This document shows, one piece after another, positions 1 through 9,062 of a stretch of DNA of 64,000 nt. Under the pieces are notes generated by a model. The model was not told the DNA's origin. It ran no database searches and saw nothing but the letters and a program-made list of their open reading frames with translations. Each line of letters begins with the position of its first letter. Position 1 is the stretch's first letter. Position numbers and translations under genes: made by a program. Source of the DNA: Alitta virens (taxonomy: Eukaryota > Annelida > Polychaeta > Phyllodocida > Nereididae). The DNA lies in NCBI GenBank assembly GCA_932294295.1, contig OW028577.1:9134001-9198000 (forward strand). The letters are read 5' to 3'.

Positions 1-56
1 TCAAGCTGTACTCGGCATCTATATGCTGGTACAAATGAAAAAAAATATCACATATT

Positions 57-597
57 AGGGCTGTGCACTGGTTCTCGATATACCGTTTATACCGGTACAA
101 GGATAACGATACGGGTATTGATAACCGTTATGTAATAATAACGGTACAATCAAACGATATGCAGAGCTAAAAAAACACACCTGCTTCCCAGATATTCCAG
201 TGATTTTGAAGAAAAATATCAGCCTACTATCATTGGAACGACATTAAACAACATTCTGGAATTATTCCATAAAGATTTTGTTCATTATATTCTCCTATTG
301 ATATAGCTTAACGATACGTATCATGATACGTATCGTATCGGTTTACTGTATCGTGATTGAGGGCGGGGGCCTAGCTCAGTGGTAGCACTCTGGGCTTCCA
401 ACCGCTGGGTCCCGGGTTCAATTCCCGGTCGTGCCTAAGTTGGACGGCTGTTTCATCCTTCGTCTCATTGCCATGGTCCCTGCCTGTCCTAATTAGCCCA
501 TCAGGTGCAGAAATACAGGACGTAAAGACCTAATCACCCACCCACCAACTGTATCGTGATACGTATCGTATCGTATTAATGATAAAGGTGTACAGCC
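57..597. repeat. MITE-like repeat rich in CGATACGTATC motifs, interrupted by a SINE
   Basis: The outer ends resemble each other in inverted orientation (GGCTGTGCAC at the left against GTGTACAGCC at the right), and the interior is full of near-palindromic GATACGTATC runs. The right part (561-597) continues the sequence interrupted at 358-547 by the SINE. No coding capacity is seen. A hAT-type miniature element is possible, but I could not define a clean target duplication. Confidence 0.45.
358..547 (+). mobile_element. tRNA-derived SINE with 13-bp target duplication
   Basis: A tRNA-like head at about 364-436 has an A box (TAGCTCAGTGGTAGCA), a CTTCCAA anticodon-loop-like stretch and a good B box (GGTTCAATTCC), followed by a ~110-bp unrelated tail ending in CACCCACCCACC. 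It is flanked by a perfect direct repeat, ACTGTATCGTGAT, at 345-357 and 548-560. The anticodon region resembles a Gly(TCC) tRNA. The acceptor stem is imperfect, and the target duplication shows retroposition, so this is a SINE and not a working tRNA gene. Confidence 0.85.
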
Positions 598-997
598 TTA
601 CCACATATGCATGGAGTAAAATTTGATGTCTAACTTTGTGTGACTCAAACCTTATCACATTATTATTATGTCTCCCTCTGGAAGATGGTCATGGAAGCTA
701 ATTACTTTTCAGACCATTGACATTGATTCAACATGATAAAATACATGTGCAACTAGACTGAATTCATTGATGTGTTTTGGACTGCTGGTATACATACTGG
801 AGTTGTATTAGACTACATAGATAGAACATGATGTTAACTATGAATTCAAATCTATTATAAATATAGGTCCATCAGGAAACCACCTGAGCATTTTCTGTAA
901 TGGCGGCATGTACTTGTACTTGTAATGTGTATTGTTCTACTGGTGTTAACACAAGAAGAATGTGGCCACTATTTGTGGAGATTATGTATGAAATCCA
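598..997. other. non-coding stretch left of the Polinton
   Basis: Nothing recognisable; short open frames on both strands here overlap each other and show no domain or splice context. Confidence 0.6.
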
Positions 998-1003
998 CAT
1001 GAG

Positions 1004-1269
1004 AGTAGTTAAGTACAATAGCCGAGAGCCAGGAGTAGTGAAACTGCAAAGCTGCAAAGCTGTTAGGGTGCTTGCCTGTTTCACGCCTCATTGATTTTCT
1101 TTTGTCCCGGATCAAAAGCCATCAATGTGTCATCGATTTTCTATTGTCCTAGATCAAAGCCATTCATTGATTTTCTATAGAGCAGGACTGGAGCACCTGT
1201 GGTGGGGTAATTAATTGGACACCCTGTCAACTCCATCTCATCATGGGAAACCCCCTAATCTAAAAATAG
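1004..1269 (+). repeat. left terminal inverted repeat of the Polinton
   Basis: The outer 180 bp differ from the reverse complement of 16981-17160 at only two positions, and the next ~85 bp differ at about six. Beyond 1269 the arms diverge but still share scattered motifs (TGTAGCATG, AGTCTATGG), so an older, longer repeat is likely. Confidence 0.93.
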
Positions 1270-1425
1270 ACAGGGTGTCATTTTCTAAAAATAACCTATG
1301 AGGTAATGGGAAATAGGGGGAGCCAGTGTAGCCCTCCAGCTGGCCACCTATAGGGGAGCCAGTGTAGCCTGCTGTAGCATGTTGTAGCATGTTGCAGTCT
1401 ATGGTACAATACTCACACTGCAGAC

Positions 1426-4400
1426 ATGGCAGAGAACAGAGATATCAATGATCTTAGCGAAGTCTCTCAAGTTAGAGATAGATACAATCAGCTAACAACA
1501 AATGATTCAGCATACAATGATTTTAAACAAATGCTTCAAAATTTCACAAACTCACACGATTTAATGCTATTCGCTCATAGAAACAATCTAACCCAAGACC
1601 CTCAAGTTAAAGATAGGCTTTCTCAATTCACTAGCAATAGCAATTATCTGGTAACCGCATATGATGATTTCACACATATGATTCAAAATTTCACAAATGA
1701 ACAAGATTTAATACAGTTTGCTCACAGAAACAATTTGACTGAAGATGCACAAATTCAAAGCAGACTTCAGCAGTTAAACACCCATCTTTACTGTCAAAAA
1801 TGTTTCAAACAATTTACCAATAGAGTCTTTCAAGAACTACATCAAAGCAATTGCCAAGGTAATATTCCAATTCAAACAGTCACTCATGATCCTTTTCCTG
1901 AATTCAATCAACCAGTACAACCAGTACAACTACTACCGCATAACTGCAATGTTTGTGGTAAATCTTTTACCAGGAATTCTAACAGGAATGCGCACCAAAA
2001 GAAATGTTCAGGTTTCAAAGAATGCGTTCAATGCAAACAGCAATTCACCTCAATTTATTTATTCGGTAAACATAAATGCTCTGAAAAGCTGAAATGTCAA
2101 CGCTGTAACAAACAGTTGCAAAGTTTCTATGCAAAGCAAAAACATGAGCTAAAATGTCAAATTTCAAAAAATCAGCACCAACAACGGCGGCAGCAGCAGC
2201 AGCAGCAGCAAAAGCAACGGCTGCAGCAACCTGCTCAGCAGCAACAGCAACGGCTGCAGCAGCAGCAGCAAACATTTTCCTGTTCAAAGTGCTCCAAAAC
2301 TTTTCTGAAAAATTCCTCACTAACTGAACACACGAAAGTTTGTGAAGGTGTGTTTGAGTGTCAAAAATGTAGGAAAATTTACACAAATAGTCTAGCACAC
2401 GATTCCCATCCGTGTGAAATTAAATGTCAAAACTGCGAAATAATGTTCCCTTCACATAAAGCCTACGGTAAACATTGCTGCAATAAATCTAGAAAAAGAA
2501 AGCTAAGCCACTCACACAACACTGTGCAAACGGGTAAGCAAGCAGCTAAGCAACCATGCAAACGAAGTTGTAATAGCCTACAAACAAATCAAACAGCAAT
2601 TGTTCAGCCATGTGTTCAGTCAAACATTCAGTCAACCATTCAGTCACCTATTCAGTCACCTGGGCAGTCAACCATTCAGTCACTTGATGTGCTATGCGAA
2701 GTTTGCGGGAGACTTTTTAATTCTGAAAGAGCCCTGAGTGCCCATAAACGTTATCACCAAAAAAATCATAGAATTAAATGTAGGCGATGTTTAGAGGAAT
2801 TTCAGGATAGGCATGCATTACACATTCATATCAAACATATACACAACCAACGAGGTAGAGGCCGAACTCAAATAGTAACATTAGAAGATGAGAAATTACA
2901 GGAATTTTACAATAGATATCACTCATTCATTTATGATAACCACGAATTAGGACAACCGCAAAGTTTTTATAATCATCCAGTAGTTGAAGATTTCAGCATT
3001 GAAGACCTTATGGGTTTTGCTAGCGAAATATTCGATGAGCAAAGCCAAACCTTCAAGTTAAATCTATCTTTTGGATCCATTTTACAACATATCGAGACTG
3101 GAAAATACCGTTATTTCAAAGCCTATTCTAATGACCCCTTATTTGATCTACCCATCACCATTTCAAATAGAGCAGATTTAGAAAAGATCAGAGATCAACT
3201 GACTGAGATAGACGTTACAACACATATTACTAAACACAGACCCGATACTAAATGGAAATTAGTTCTTATAACAAATGTTAGATTCTACATTACTTCAACA
3301 GGGTTCCCGTTAGGGTCGGGTGAACTACCCAAGTATATCAGAAATAGTAAATCAATTATATCCCTCACGCATAGTATTAAGAACCAAAACAAATTTCAGG
3401 ATAACTTATGTCTGTTTAGATGCATAGCATTCCACAAACACAGAGATCTATATAAAAAGACCGAACGTTTCGAAGAGAAAGTTCACAAATATTACCAAGA
3501 ATTCGCAAACGCTTGCGAGCAAGATTTGGAAGGAGGAGTTGACCTGCAGTTAATTCCAGATTTTGAGAAATTTTTTCAGTTAAATGTCAACATATTTTCT
3601 TTACACGAAGATGAAACTGCACACCCCATATTTAAATCAGCTCATAGATACACCGATGCTATGAATTTGAATCTTTACCAGCATCACTTATCATATATCA
3701 CTAATATTAATAGATATTGTAGTAAATATCAATGCTCAAATTGTGAAAAGCACTTCAAAACTTTTTCCATATGTAAAACTCACTCCAAAACTTGCACATT
3801 AGCAACGAAATATAATTTTCCGGGTGGTTTTTACGATATGAAACGAAATATTTTTGAGCAGTTAGAAGAATTTGGAATAGATGTCTCCAATGATGAACGA
3901 TTTTACGAATATTTTATAGTCTACGATTTCGAGGCATATTTGAAAAAAATAGAGAATGATTCCTTAGAAAATACAATGATGACAGCAGAGCACATTCCAA
4001 TTAGCGTTAGTATTTGTAGTAATGTCCCAGACTTTGAAGAAGCTCACTGTATAGTCGAGCAAGATCGCGAGACGCTTGTCAAGGCCATGCTCGCATATAT
4101 GACTAGAATTCAATCAACCGCGCAAGCGCTTGTTCAAGAAAAACTTAGTTTTGTAATGCAGGAACTGGAATCTCAATTGAATACTTGGAATACAGAAGTA
4201 GATGAGAAAGAAAGCTTCAATGCCATAATGCGTACAAAAATTCAAAACATGATTGACACATTCGAACATTATTACACTCAGATTCCAGTTTTAGGTTTTA
4301 ACTCTGCAAAGTATGACATAAATTTAATCAAAAGAGAAATAGCTAGATGTCTAGAATTGCACAATTCAGAACGCAAGTTTATAGTCAAGAAAAACAGTTC

Positions 4401-6807
4401 ATACTCCTGTCTTGCTAATGAGAGTTTTAAATTCTTAGATGTGATAAACTACTTAGCACCGGGCACAGGTTATTCTAGCTTCTTAAAAGCTTTTAAAATT
4501 CAAGAAAAGAAAGGATACTTCCCTTACGAATTTTTTGATGATCCCTCCAAGTTAGATTATCCAGAATTACCACCATACGAAGCATTCTACTCTAATCTTA
4601 AACAATGTAATGTCCTGGAGACATTTGAAAATTACGAATGGTTGAAAACAGTTTGGTTGAGTGAAAATATGAGTTGTTTTAAAGATTTTCTTATATGGTA
4701 TAATAATTTAGATGTGACACCATTCGTTAAAGCAGTTATGAAGCTGCAAGACTTTTATAAGGTTAAACAAATAGATATTTTCAAAAGCGCCATTAGTGTC
4801 CCAGGAATTGCTAGGCAATTAGTTTTTCAGAGTGCAGAGAAAAATGGTGCCTATTTTTCTCTGATTGACCAAAAAAATTCGGACCTTTACTTCTCCTATT
4901 TACAGAATATAATTGGAGGAGCTTCTATTATTTTTCATAGACAAGCTCAGAGAGATAAGACATTTATTCGGCGTGGTAATAATCGGGTGAAGAAAATAAT
5001 AGGGTATGACGCTAATGCGTTATATCTATATGCCTTCAGCAAAGAATTTCCAGTGGGTTCATTCATTAGAAGACATGCGAAAGATGAATTTAAACCCGTG
5101 GTGAGGGATAGATATGATAACATGTTCTATTGGATGGATTATTTAAGTCATAAAAGAAATCTAAAGATTTGGCATAAACGAAATGGAAATAAGGAAAAGA
5201 GAGATGGTCGTTTCTTTGCTGATGGAGTATCTTGTTCAAATAATATGACAAAAATATATCAGTACGATGGTTGCTATTTCCACCACCACGGTGGTGATTG
5301 TCCTCTAATGAATAACAATTTATCTGAGAAAGAAAAGAAGAAAGGATTACTCGCTCAGAAAAGAAGACAGGATAGGAATAACTACTACAAAAAGTTAGGA
5401 TACGAAGTTGAGGAGATATGGGAATGCGAATTTCTGAAAATGATTAAAGATACTCCCGACTTACAACAATTCATCGAAAACAAGAGACCAAAGTTTTTCA
5501 AAAAACATAAGAAAACTCTGACCGAAAAGGAAATTTTAGAAGCAGTGAAACGGGATGAACTATTCGGTATGGTAGAAGTAGACATCGCAGTCCCTGAAGA
5601 ATGGGAACCAGGGTTCAAACAACAGGATAACTTGACACCATACAATTATTTTATTGAGATGGCACCAATATTTTGCACAACAGACATACCATTTGAAGCA
5701 ATTGGTGAGCATATGCAAAACTTTGCTCGAGAATCAGGAGTGAGTACAAAACCTAGAAGACTGTTGATAGGAGGAATGAAAGCTAGGAAAATGCTATTTG
5801 CTACACCTTTGTTGAAATGGTATTTAGAGCACGGTTTAGTTGTATCCAAAATTCACCAAGTCATAGAATATAACAGAATGAAATGCTTTCAGGAATTTGT
5901 TAGCGATGTTACAGAGGCCAGGAGAGCAGGAGATAGAGATCCAGATCTATCAATAATTGCCGATTTATCAAAACTTATAGGAAATTCTGCCTATGGATCA
6001 ACTATCCTTAATAAACTGAAGCAGTTGGATGTTAGATATGTAGAAGGTGAGAATGAGGCCTGTCTCAAAGCTAACGAGAAAGGATTCAAATCCATGACCC
6101 AGCTCTCGGATGATTACGAATTTTATGAGATCGAATCTCAAAAAAACAAGATTAAGTTAGATTTACCAATTCAAATAGGTTTTTTCATTCTGCAATATGC
6201 CAAGTTAAGAATGTTAGAATTCTATTACGATTTTCTCTGTAAATACGTTCCAAGAGATAAGTTTCAAATGCTTCAGATGGATACCGATAGCAATTACTTT
6301 TCAATAGCAGGGGAAACATTGCAAGATGTGATTAAACCAGAACTCATAGATGAATATAAGCATAAGTTAAATGGATATTGTTCAGTTAGAGACGTTGATG
6401 CTGAAACTCATTGGTTTCCAAGAACTTGTTGCCCAGAACACACTAAATATGACAATCATGGCCATGGGTTATTTAAACGTGAATACGAAGGTGAGATATT
6501 CTATGGACTCTGTTCTAAAACCTATATCGTAGCCAACAAAGACCATTGTAAGTTTAGTTCTAAAGGTATATCCAAAAACAGAGTCAAAAACCCTCTAGAA
6601 ATATTTAAAAACGTTTTGGAAACTAAGGAAAGCCGAAGCTCTACCAATGTAGGATTTATCAGTAAAAGTAATACTATTTTCACATACCAACAGAATAGAG
6701 CCGGATTCGCTTATTTTTATCCTAAAAGGGAAGTATTAGCTGATGGTGTCTCAACCAAACCCTTAGATATAATATTAGAACCGATACGAACGAAGTATTT
6801 CAGGTAA
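1426..6807 (+). CDS. zinc-finger / OTU-like / protein-primed type-B DNA polymerase of the Polinton
   Basis: Intact single-exon gene of 1793 residues for a viral/organellar-type family B DNA polymerase that would replicate the element. In order: two diverged copies of a ~48-residue segment (about 25-122, each with an ...NFTN..DL..FAHRNNLT core); nine C2H2/C2HC finger-like modules (about 123-490) split by a poly-Gln tract (about 250-283); an OTU-protease-like region with DNLCLFR (Cys ~662) and a later LYQHHLSY His (~754), then a tenth finger; 3'-5' exonuclease motifs DFE (~834), GFNSAKYD (~956) and YNNLD (~1091); polymerase motif A DANALYLY (~1195), motif B KLIGNSAYG (~1515), motif C DTDS (~1619) and a KTY motif (~1700). 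Between A and B lies a large insertion with QYDGCYFHHH and IWECEF, an endonuclease-like signature common in metazoan Polinton polymerases. The start is the first ATG after the left repeat. No stops or frameshifts are seen. The OTU and endonuclease assignments are motif-level inferences. Confidence 0.93.
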   Translation: MAENRDINDLSEVSQVRDRYNQLTTNDSAYNDFKQMLQNFTNSHDLMLFAHRNNLTQDPQVKDRLSQFTSNSNYLVTAYDDFTHMIQNFTNEQDLIQFAHRNNLTEDAQIQSRLQQLNTHLYCQKCFKQFTNRVFQELHQSNCQGNIPIQTVTHDPFPEFNQPVQPVQLLPHNCNVCGKSFTRNSNRNAHQKKCSGFKECVQCKQQFTSIYLFGKHKCSEKLKCQRCNKQLQSFYAKQKHELKCQISKNQHQQRRQQQQQQQKQRLQQPAQQQQQRLQQQQQTFSCSKCSKTFLKNSSLTEHTKVCEGVFECQKCRKIYTNSLAHDSHPCEIKCQNCEIMFPSHKAYGKHCCNKSRKRKLSHSHNTVQTGKQAAKQPCKRSCNSLQTNQTAIVQPCVQSNIQSTIQSPIQSPGQSTIQSLDVLCEVCGRLFNSERALSAHKRYHQKNHRIKCRRCLEEFQDRHALHIHIKHIHNQRGRGRTQIVTLEDEKLQEFYNRYHSFIYDNHELGQPQSFYNHPVVEDFSIEDLMGFASEIFDEQSQTFKLNLSFGSILQHIETGKYRYFKAYSNDPLFDLPITISNRADLEKIRDQLTEIDVTTHITKHRPDTKWKLVLITNVRFYITSTGFPLGSGELPKYIRNSKSIISLTHSIKNQNKFQDNLCLFRCIAFHKHRDLYKKTERFEEKVHKYYQEFANACEQDLEGGVDLQLIPDFEKFFQLNVNIFSLHEDETAHPIFKSAHRYTDAMNLNLYQHHLSYITNINRYCSKYQCSNCEKHFKTFSICKTHSKTCTLATKYNFPGGFYDMKRNIFEQLEEFGIDVSNDERFYEYFIVYDFEAYLKKIENDSLENTMMTAEHIPISVSICSNVPDFEEAHCIVEQDRETLVKAMLAYMTRIQSTAQALVQEKLSFVMQELESQLNTWNTEVDEKESFNAIMRTKIQNMIDTFEHYYTQIPVLGFNSAKYDINLIKREIARCLELHNSERKFIVKKNSSYSCLANESFKFLDVINYLAPGTGYSSFLKAFKIQEKKGYFPYEFFDDPSKLDYPELPPYEAFYSNLKQCNVLETFENYEWLKTVWLSENMSCFKDFLIWYNNLDVTPFVKAVMKLQDFYKVKQIDIFKSAISVPGIARQLVFQSAEKNGAYFSLIDQKNSDLYFSYLQNIIGGASIIFHRQAQRDKTFIRRGNNRVKKIIGYDANALYLYAFSKEFPVGSFIRRHAKDEFKPVVRDRYDNMFYWMDYLSHKRNLKIWHKRNGNKEKRDGRFFADGVSCSNNMTKIYQYDGCYFHHHGGDCPLMNNNLSEKEKKKGLLAQKRRQDRNNYYKKLGYEVEEIWECEFLKMIKDTPDLQQFIENKRPKFFKKHKKTLTEKEILEAVKRDELFGMVEVDIAVPEEWEPGFKQQDNLTPYNYFIEMAPIFCTTDIPFEAIGEHMQNFARESGVSTKPRRLLIGGMKARKMLFATPLLKWYLEHGLVVSKIHQVIEYNRMKCFQEFVSDVTEARRAGDRDPDLSIIADLSKLIGNSAYGSTILNKLKQLDVRYVEGENEACLKANEKGFKSMTQLSDDYEFYEIESQKNKIKLDLPIQIGFFILQYAKLRMLEFYYDFLCKYVPRDKFQMLQMDTDSNYFSIAGETLQDVIKPELIDEYKHKLNGYCSVRDVDAETHWFPRTCCPEHTKYDNHGHGLFKREYEGEIFYGLCSKTYIVANKDHCKFSSKGISKNRVKNPLEIFKNVLETKESRSSTNVGFISKSNTIFTYQQNRAGFAYFYPKREVLADGVSTKPLDIILEPIRTKYFR
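2179..2271 (+). repeat. CAG/CAA tract encoding poly-glutamine
   Basis: Imperfect CAG/CAA repeats inside the polymerase gene, between finger modules, coding Gln runs broken by Arg, Leu, Pro and Ala. It is in frame and does not disrupt the gene. Confidence 0.9.
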
Positions 6808-6856
6808 AACATCTATTATAAATATTAAAAAAAAAAACACAAATTTTCACAATATA

Positions 6857-6862
6857 AATAAA
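6857..6862 (+). promoter_or_regulatory. AATAAA polyadenylation signal after the polymerase gene
   Basis: AATAAA repeated in an A-rich stretch ~50 bp after the polymerase stop. A TTTTTTCAG splice-acceptor-like string at 6913-6921 lies just downstream, so the polymerase and CARD ORFs could be separate or spliced transcripts. Confidence 0.45.
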
Positions 6863-6941
6863 ATAAAATTAATAATATTTATAGTACAGACTGGTGTCCA
6901 CATTTGATAAATATTTTTTCAGTTTGTGTCAGCACCTCAAA

Positions 6942-7238
6942 ATGCTCAGATGCGATCATGATGCTTTGCGTAGGAACTTTGTAGTTTTGGTTAGAGAAGT
7001 ACCTTGTACAGAAGTGCTTTCATTTCTATATCAAGATGGAATTCTCAATCAGGATATGGTTACTGAAATATTAGAAGAACCACCATCCAAACGAAATTAC
7101 TCGCTTTTATTTCTGCTGCAGAAGCGAGGACCGGCTGCATTCACATCCTTCCTTAATTCATTAAAACAAACACAAAGAGCTGATCTAGCTATTCTCTTAA
7201 CCAATCTCGAAGACGAATTCACAAAAGTGTCGATATGA
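6942..7238 (+). CDS. CARD (death-fold) protein encoded by the Polinton
   Basis: Small protein of 98 residues from the first ATG at 6942; the open frame extends upstream to 6894 but without an ATG. The pattern is that of a caspase recruitment domain: an ALRRNFVVLVREV helix, then LSFLYQDGILNQDMVTEIL, then the LLFLLQKRGPAAFTSFLNSL block and a final LAILL helix. It occupies nearly the whole protein with no second domain, so it looks like a CARD-only protein. CARDs assemble homotypic complexes in apoptosis and innate immunity; a CARD-only protein in a virus-like element could interfere with or hijack such a complex, which is inference. It follows the polymerase gene by ~130 bp and overlaps the next ORF by four bases (ATGA). 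Confidence 0.82.
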   Translation: MLRCDHDALRRNFVVLVREVPCTEVLSFLYQDGILNQDMVTEILEEPPSKRNYSLLFLLQKRGPAAFTSFLNSLKQTQRADLAILLTNLEDEFTKVSI

Positions 7239-7549
7239 GTGATTATTTGGATTGGAACATTGCTTTGTTAAATGAAGAACTATTTGCATCAAAACCTAAT
7301 CCAAAAAACCTTGTGGATCTTTTTGTTTGCATTCTGATCTCAGTATTAAGTCATGCCGAATGGAATACCCACCAAACCAATCTCTGTCAATGCCATAATT
7401 TCATCCAACCCCATAAACTCAATATTTTGGAGCGTAACATTCAAAATTATGCTTCCACTGCTATTCAAACTAATCCAAATTCTTGTTGGATTATGCAAAT
7501 GTCTGATAAATACAGACTCTTGAAACAGATTTATTTAAGAATAGGCTAG
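7235..7549 (+). CDS. small unknown Polinton ORF overlapping the CARD gene
   Basis: A 104-residue ORF starting in the ATGA overlap with the CARD stop codon. I do not recognise it. It is predicted largely helical, with no signal peptide, a hydrophobic segment around LVDLFVCILISVL (residues ~26-38) and a short C-x-C-H cluster (CQCHNF, about 50-55). The exact overlap suggests coupled translation with the CARD protein and that both ORFs are real and maintained. It could be another small death-fold or accessory protein, but nothing in the sequence decides this. Confidence 0.6.
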   Translation: MSDYLDWNIALLNEELFASKPNPKNLVDLFVCILISVLSHAEWNTHQTNLCQCHNFIQPHKLNILERNIQNYASTAIQTNPNSCWIMQMSDKYRLLKQIYLRIG

Positions 7550-7627
7550 CAGTAGCTAGTATCTAGTAGCTAGTATCTAGTAGCTAGTAGCTTGTAGCTT
7601 TTAGCTTGTAGCTTTTAGCTTGTAGTT
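7550..7627 (+). repeat. short tandem repeat (AGTAGCTAGTATCT / TTTTAGCTTGTAGC)
   Basis: Two related repeat phases of ~14 bp directly after the stop codon at 7549: several copies of GTAGCTAGTATCTA, then of TAGCTTTTAGCTTG. Confidence 0.85.
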
Positions 7628-7634
7628 AGAAGTA

Positions 7635-7847
7635 ATGGCTACTGAAATAAACATATTTGGCTTGATTTATATTAAAAAATGTGACTCGGCGTCAACTTCC
7701 TTTCATAAGGAGGTGGTTGAAGGATCTAAATCTCCGCCATCTCGGTGTGACAGCACCACCCATGAATCGCTGAGTCGCTTAATTGTGTACAATATGCTTC
7801 ATTTCATATTCACCCACTGTGAAACAGTAAAATCCGATCCAGGTTAG
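7635..7847 (+). CDS. possible fourth small ORF of the Polinton (70 aa)
   Basis: ATG-initiated 70-residue frame following the tandem repeat on the same strand as the other element genes. It has no recognisable domain and ordinary composition. Position and strand are its only support; it may be chance or the remnant of a decayed gene. Confidence 0.25.
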   Translation: MATEINIFGLIYIKKCDSASTSFHKEVVEGSKSPPSRCDSTTHESLSRLIVYNMLHFIFTHCETVKSDPG

Positions 7848-8805
7848 ATTTAACTGTTCTCTATCATGAAGAGGGAGAGGATAACGAGTCACAAAAAAAA
7901 AAAAAAAAAAGGACAGATTTCAACTGTCTATATTCCAAATTATGTTCAACCATGCTCTGTGATCTTCCCGTGATGTTGGGCGAATGTGAGAGAAGTGTTT
8001 AATAGCTGTTCACGGCTAACATTTTTTTCATAACAAACTGGCAGAGTATCTTTTGAAAAAAAATCAAGACATAATATCATTCAATCATCTTTATTGTTAC
8101 ACTGAATAAATGTATATCATTGGAAACCTTTCAGACTCTTAACTATTTGATTCAACACCAATCCCTAGAAAGTATTATGAGGCAGACATAATGATGTGAT
8201 AAGACTTGGGAGTCTAAGGGTGAGGTCTTTTACTTGCCTCAGCAATGACACTGAGCACTGCTGAGTGTGAGGTACCTCTTATTTCACATTTCTAATGAAT
8301 ATGGTATAGCAATGTAGAAAAAGTATTATGGAATCATAATGTGTAACACTTCTGTCTAAAGTTAATAGCTATGTCTAATGAAATAAATATGTAACATACA
8401 TTTTGTATATGTTATTGTTTAAAACATCCTAACTTACCATATTTATGTGAGTTGTTTACATGCTCCCCTTTGTTGCTTTGTTATTTGAAGTGTTCAGCAC
8501 TGTTCTTATATGAAACAAACTCTTAAAATGTTTAACAAGTTGGATTAACAAGCTACTAAGTCATACAACCACATTAACATATTAGCTAAGTTTCAGAAAA
8601 GTATCATTAAGTTGATGCGAATTAATTTATTAGAAGCTTTTGATTTTAAGTTGGGTTGTAAAGTTTCACTTTGAATCCTCCAATTAAAAATGTATATTTT
8701 GTTACTACACAAGATTATTTACACAAGCTAACTCATTTATATGAAGAACACTTTTTATAGATCTATAACAGAGAATATGCTTGCATGGCACAACCGTAGC
8801 AATCT
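7848..8805. other. non-coding part of the Polinton
   Basis: AT-rich, no ORF or repeat structure seen apart from an A18 run near 7893. Confidence 0.6.
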
Positions 8806-8833
8806 CACGGGTGTAAAAAAAAAAAAAAATACC

Positions 8834-9062
8834 CGTGGAAGCCGGCGGGTGACCCGTGAAAGCCGGCGGTTGACCCGTGAAAGCCGGCGGGTGACCCGTG
8901 AAAGCCGGCGGGTGGCCCGTAGAACCCGGCGAATTATCCGGCCCTAATTTCACCCCGGCGGCTTGTTGAGGGGTTCTACGGGTAACCCGGCGGCTTTCAC
9001 GGGTAACCCGGCGGCTTTCACGGGTAACCTGCCGGCTTTCACGGGTAACCCGCCGGCTTTAT
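8834..9062. repeat. GC-rich 21-bp minisatellite forming a hairpin (left arm)
   Basis: Four to five copies of a unit like CCCGTGAAAGCCGGCGGGT(G)A (8834-8940), then, after ~10 bp, the same unit in opposite orientation (8950-9062, ACGGGTAACCCGGCGGCTTTC). The two halves can pair with each other. Open frames through it encode only repetitive Arg/Thr/Ser or Pro/Ala strings and are not genes. Confidence 0.88.

Noticed and set aside
364..436. Apparent tRNA-Gly gene
   Set aside because: Imperfect acceptor stem, and it is part of a 190-bp unit flanked by a 13-bp target duplication, so it is the head of a SINE.
2045..2398. Ala-rich 117-aa antisense open frame
   Set aside because: Shadow of the CAG tract in the polymerase gene.
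8705..8953. Open frames on both strands with Arg/Thr or Pro/Ala repeats
   Set aside because: Pure translation of a GC-rich 21-bp minisatellite.
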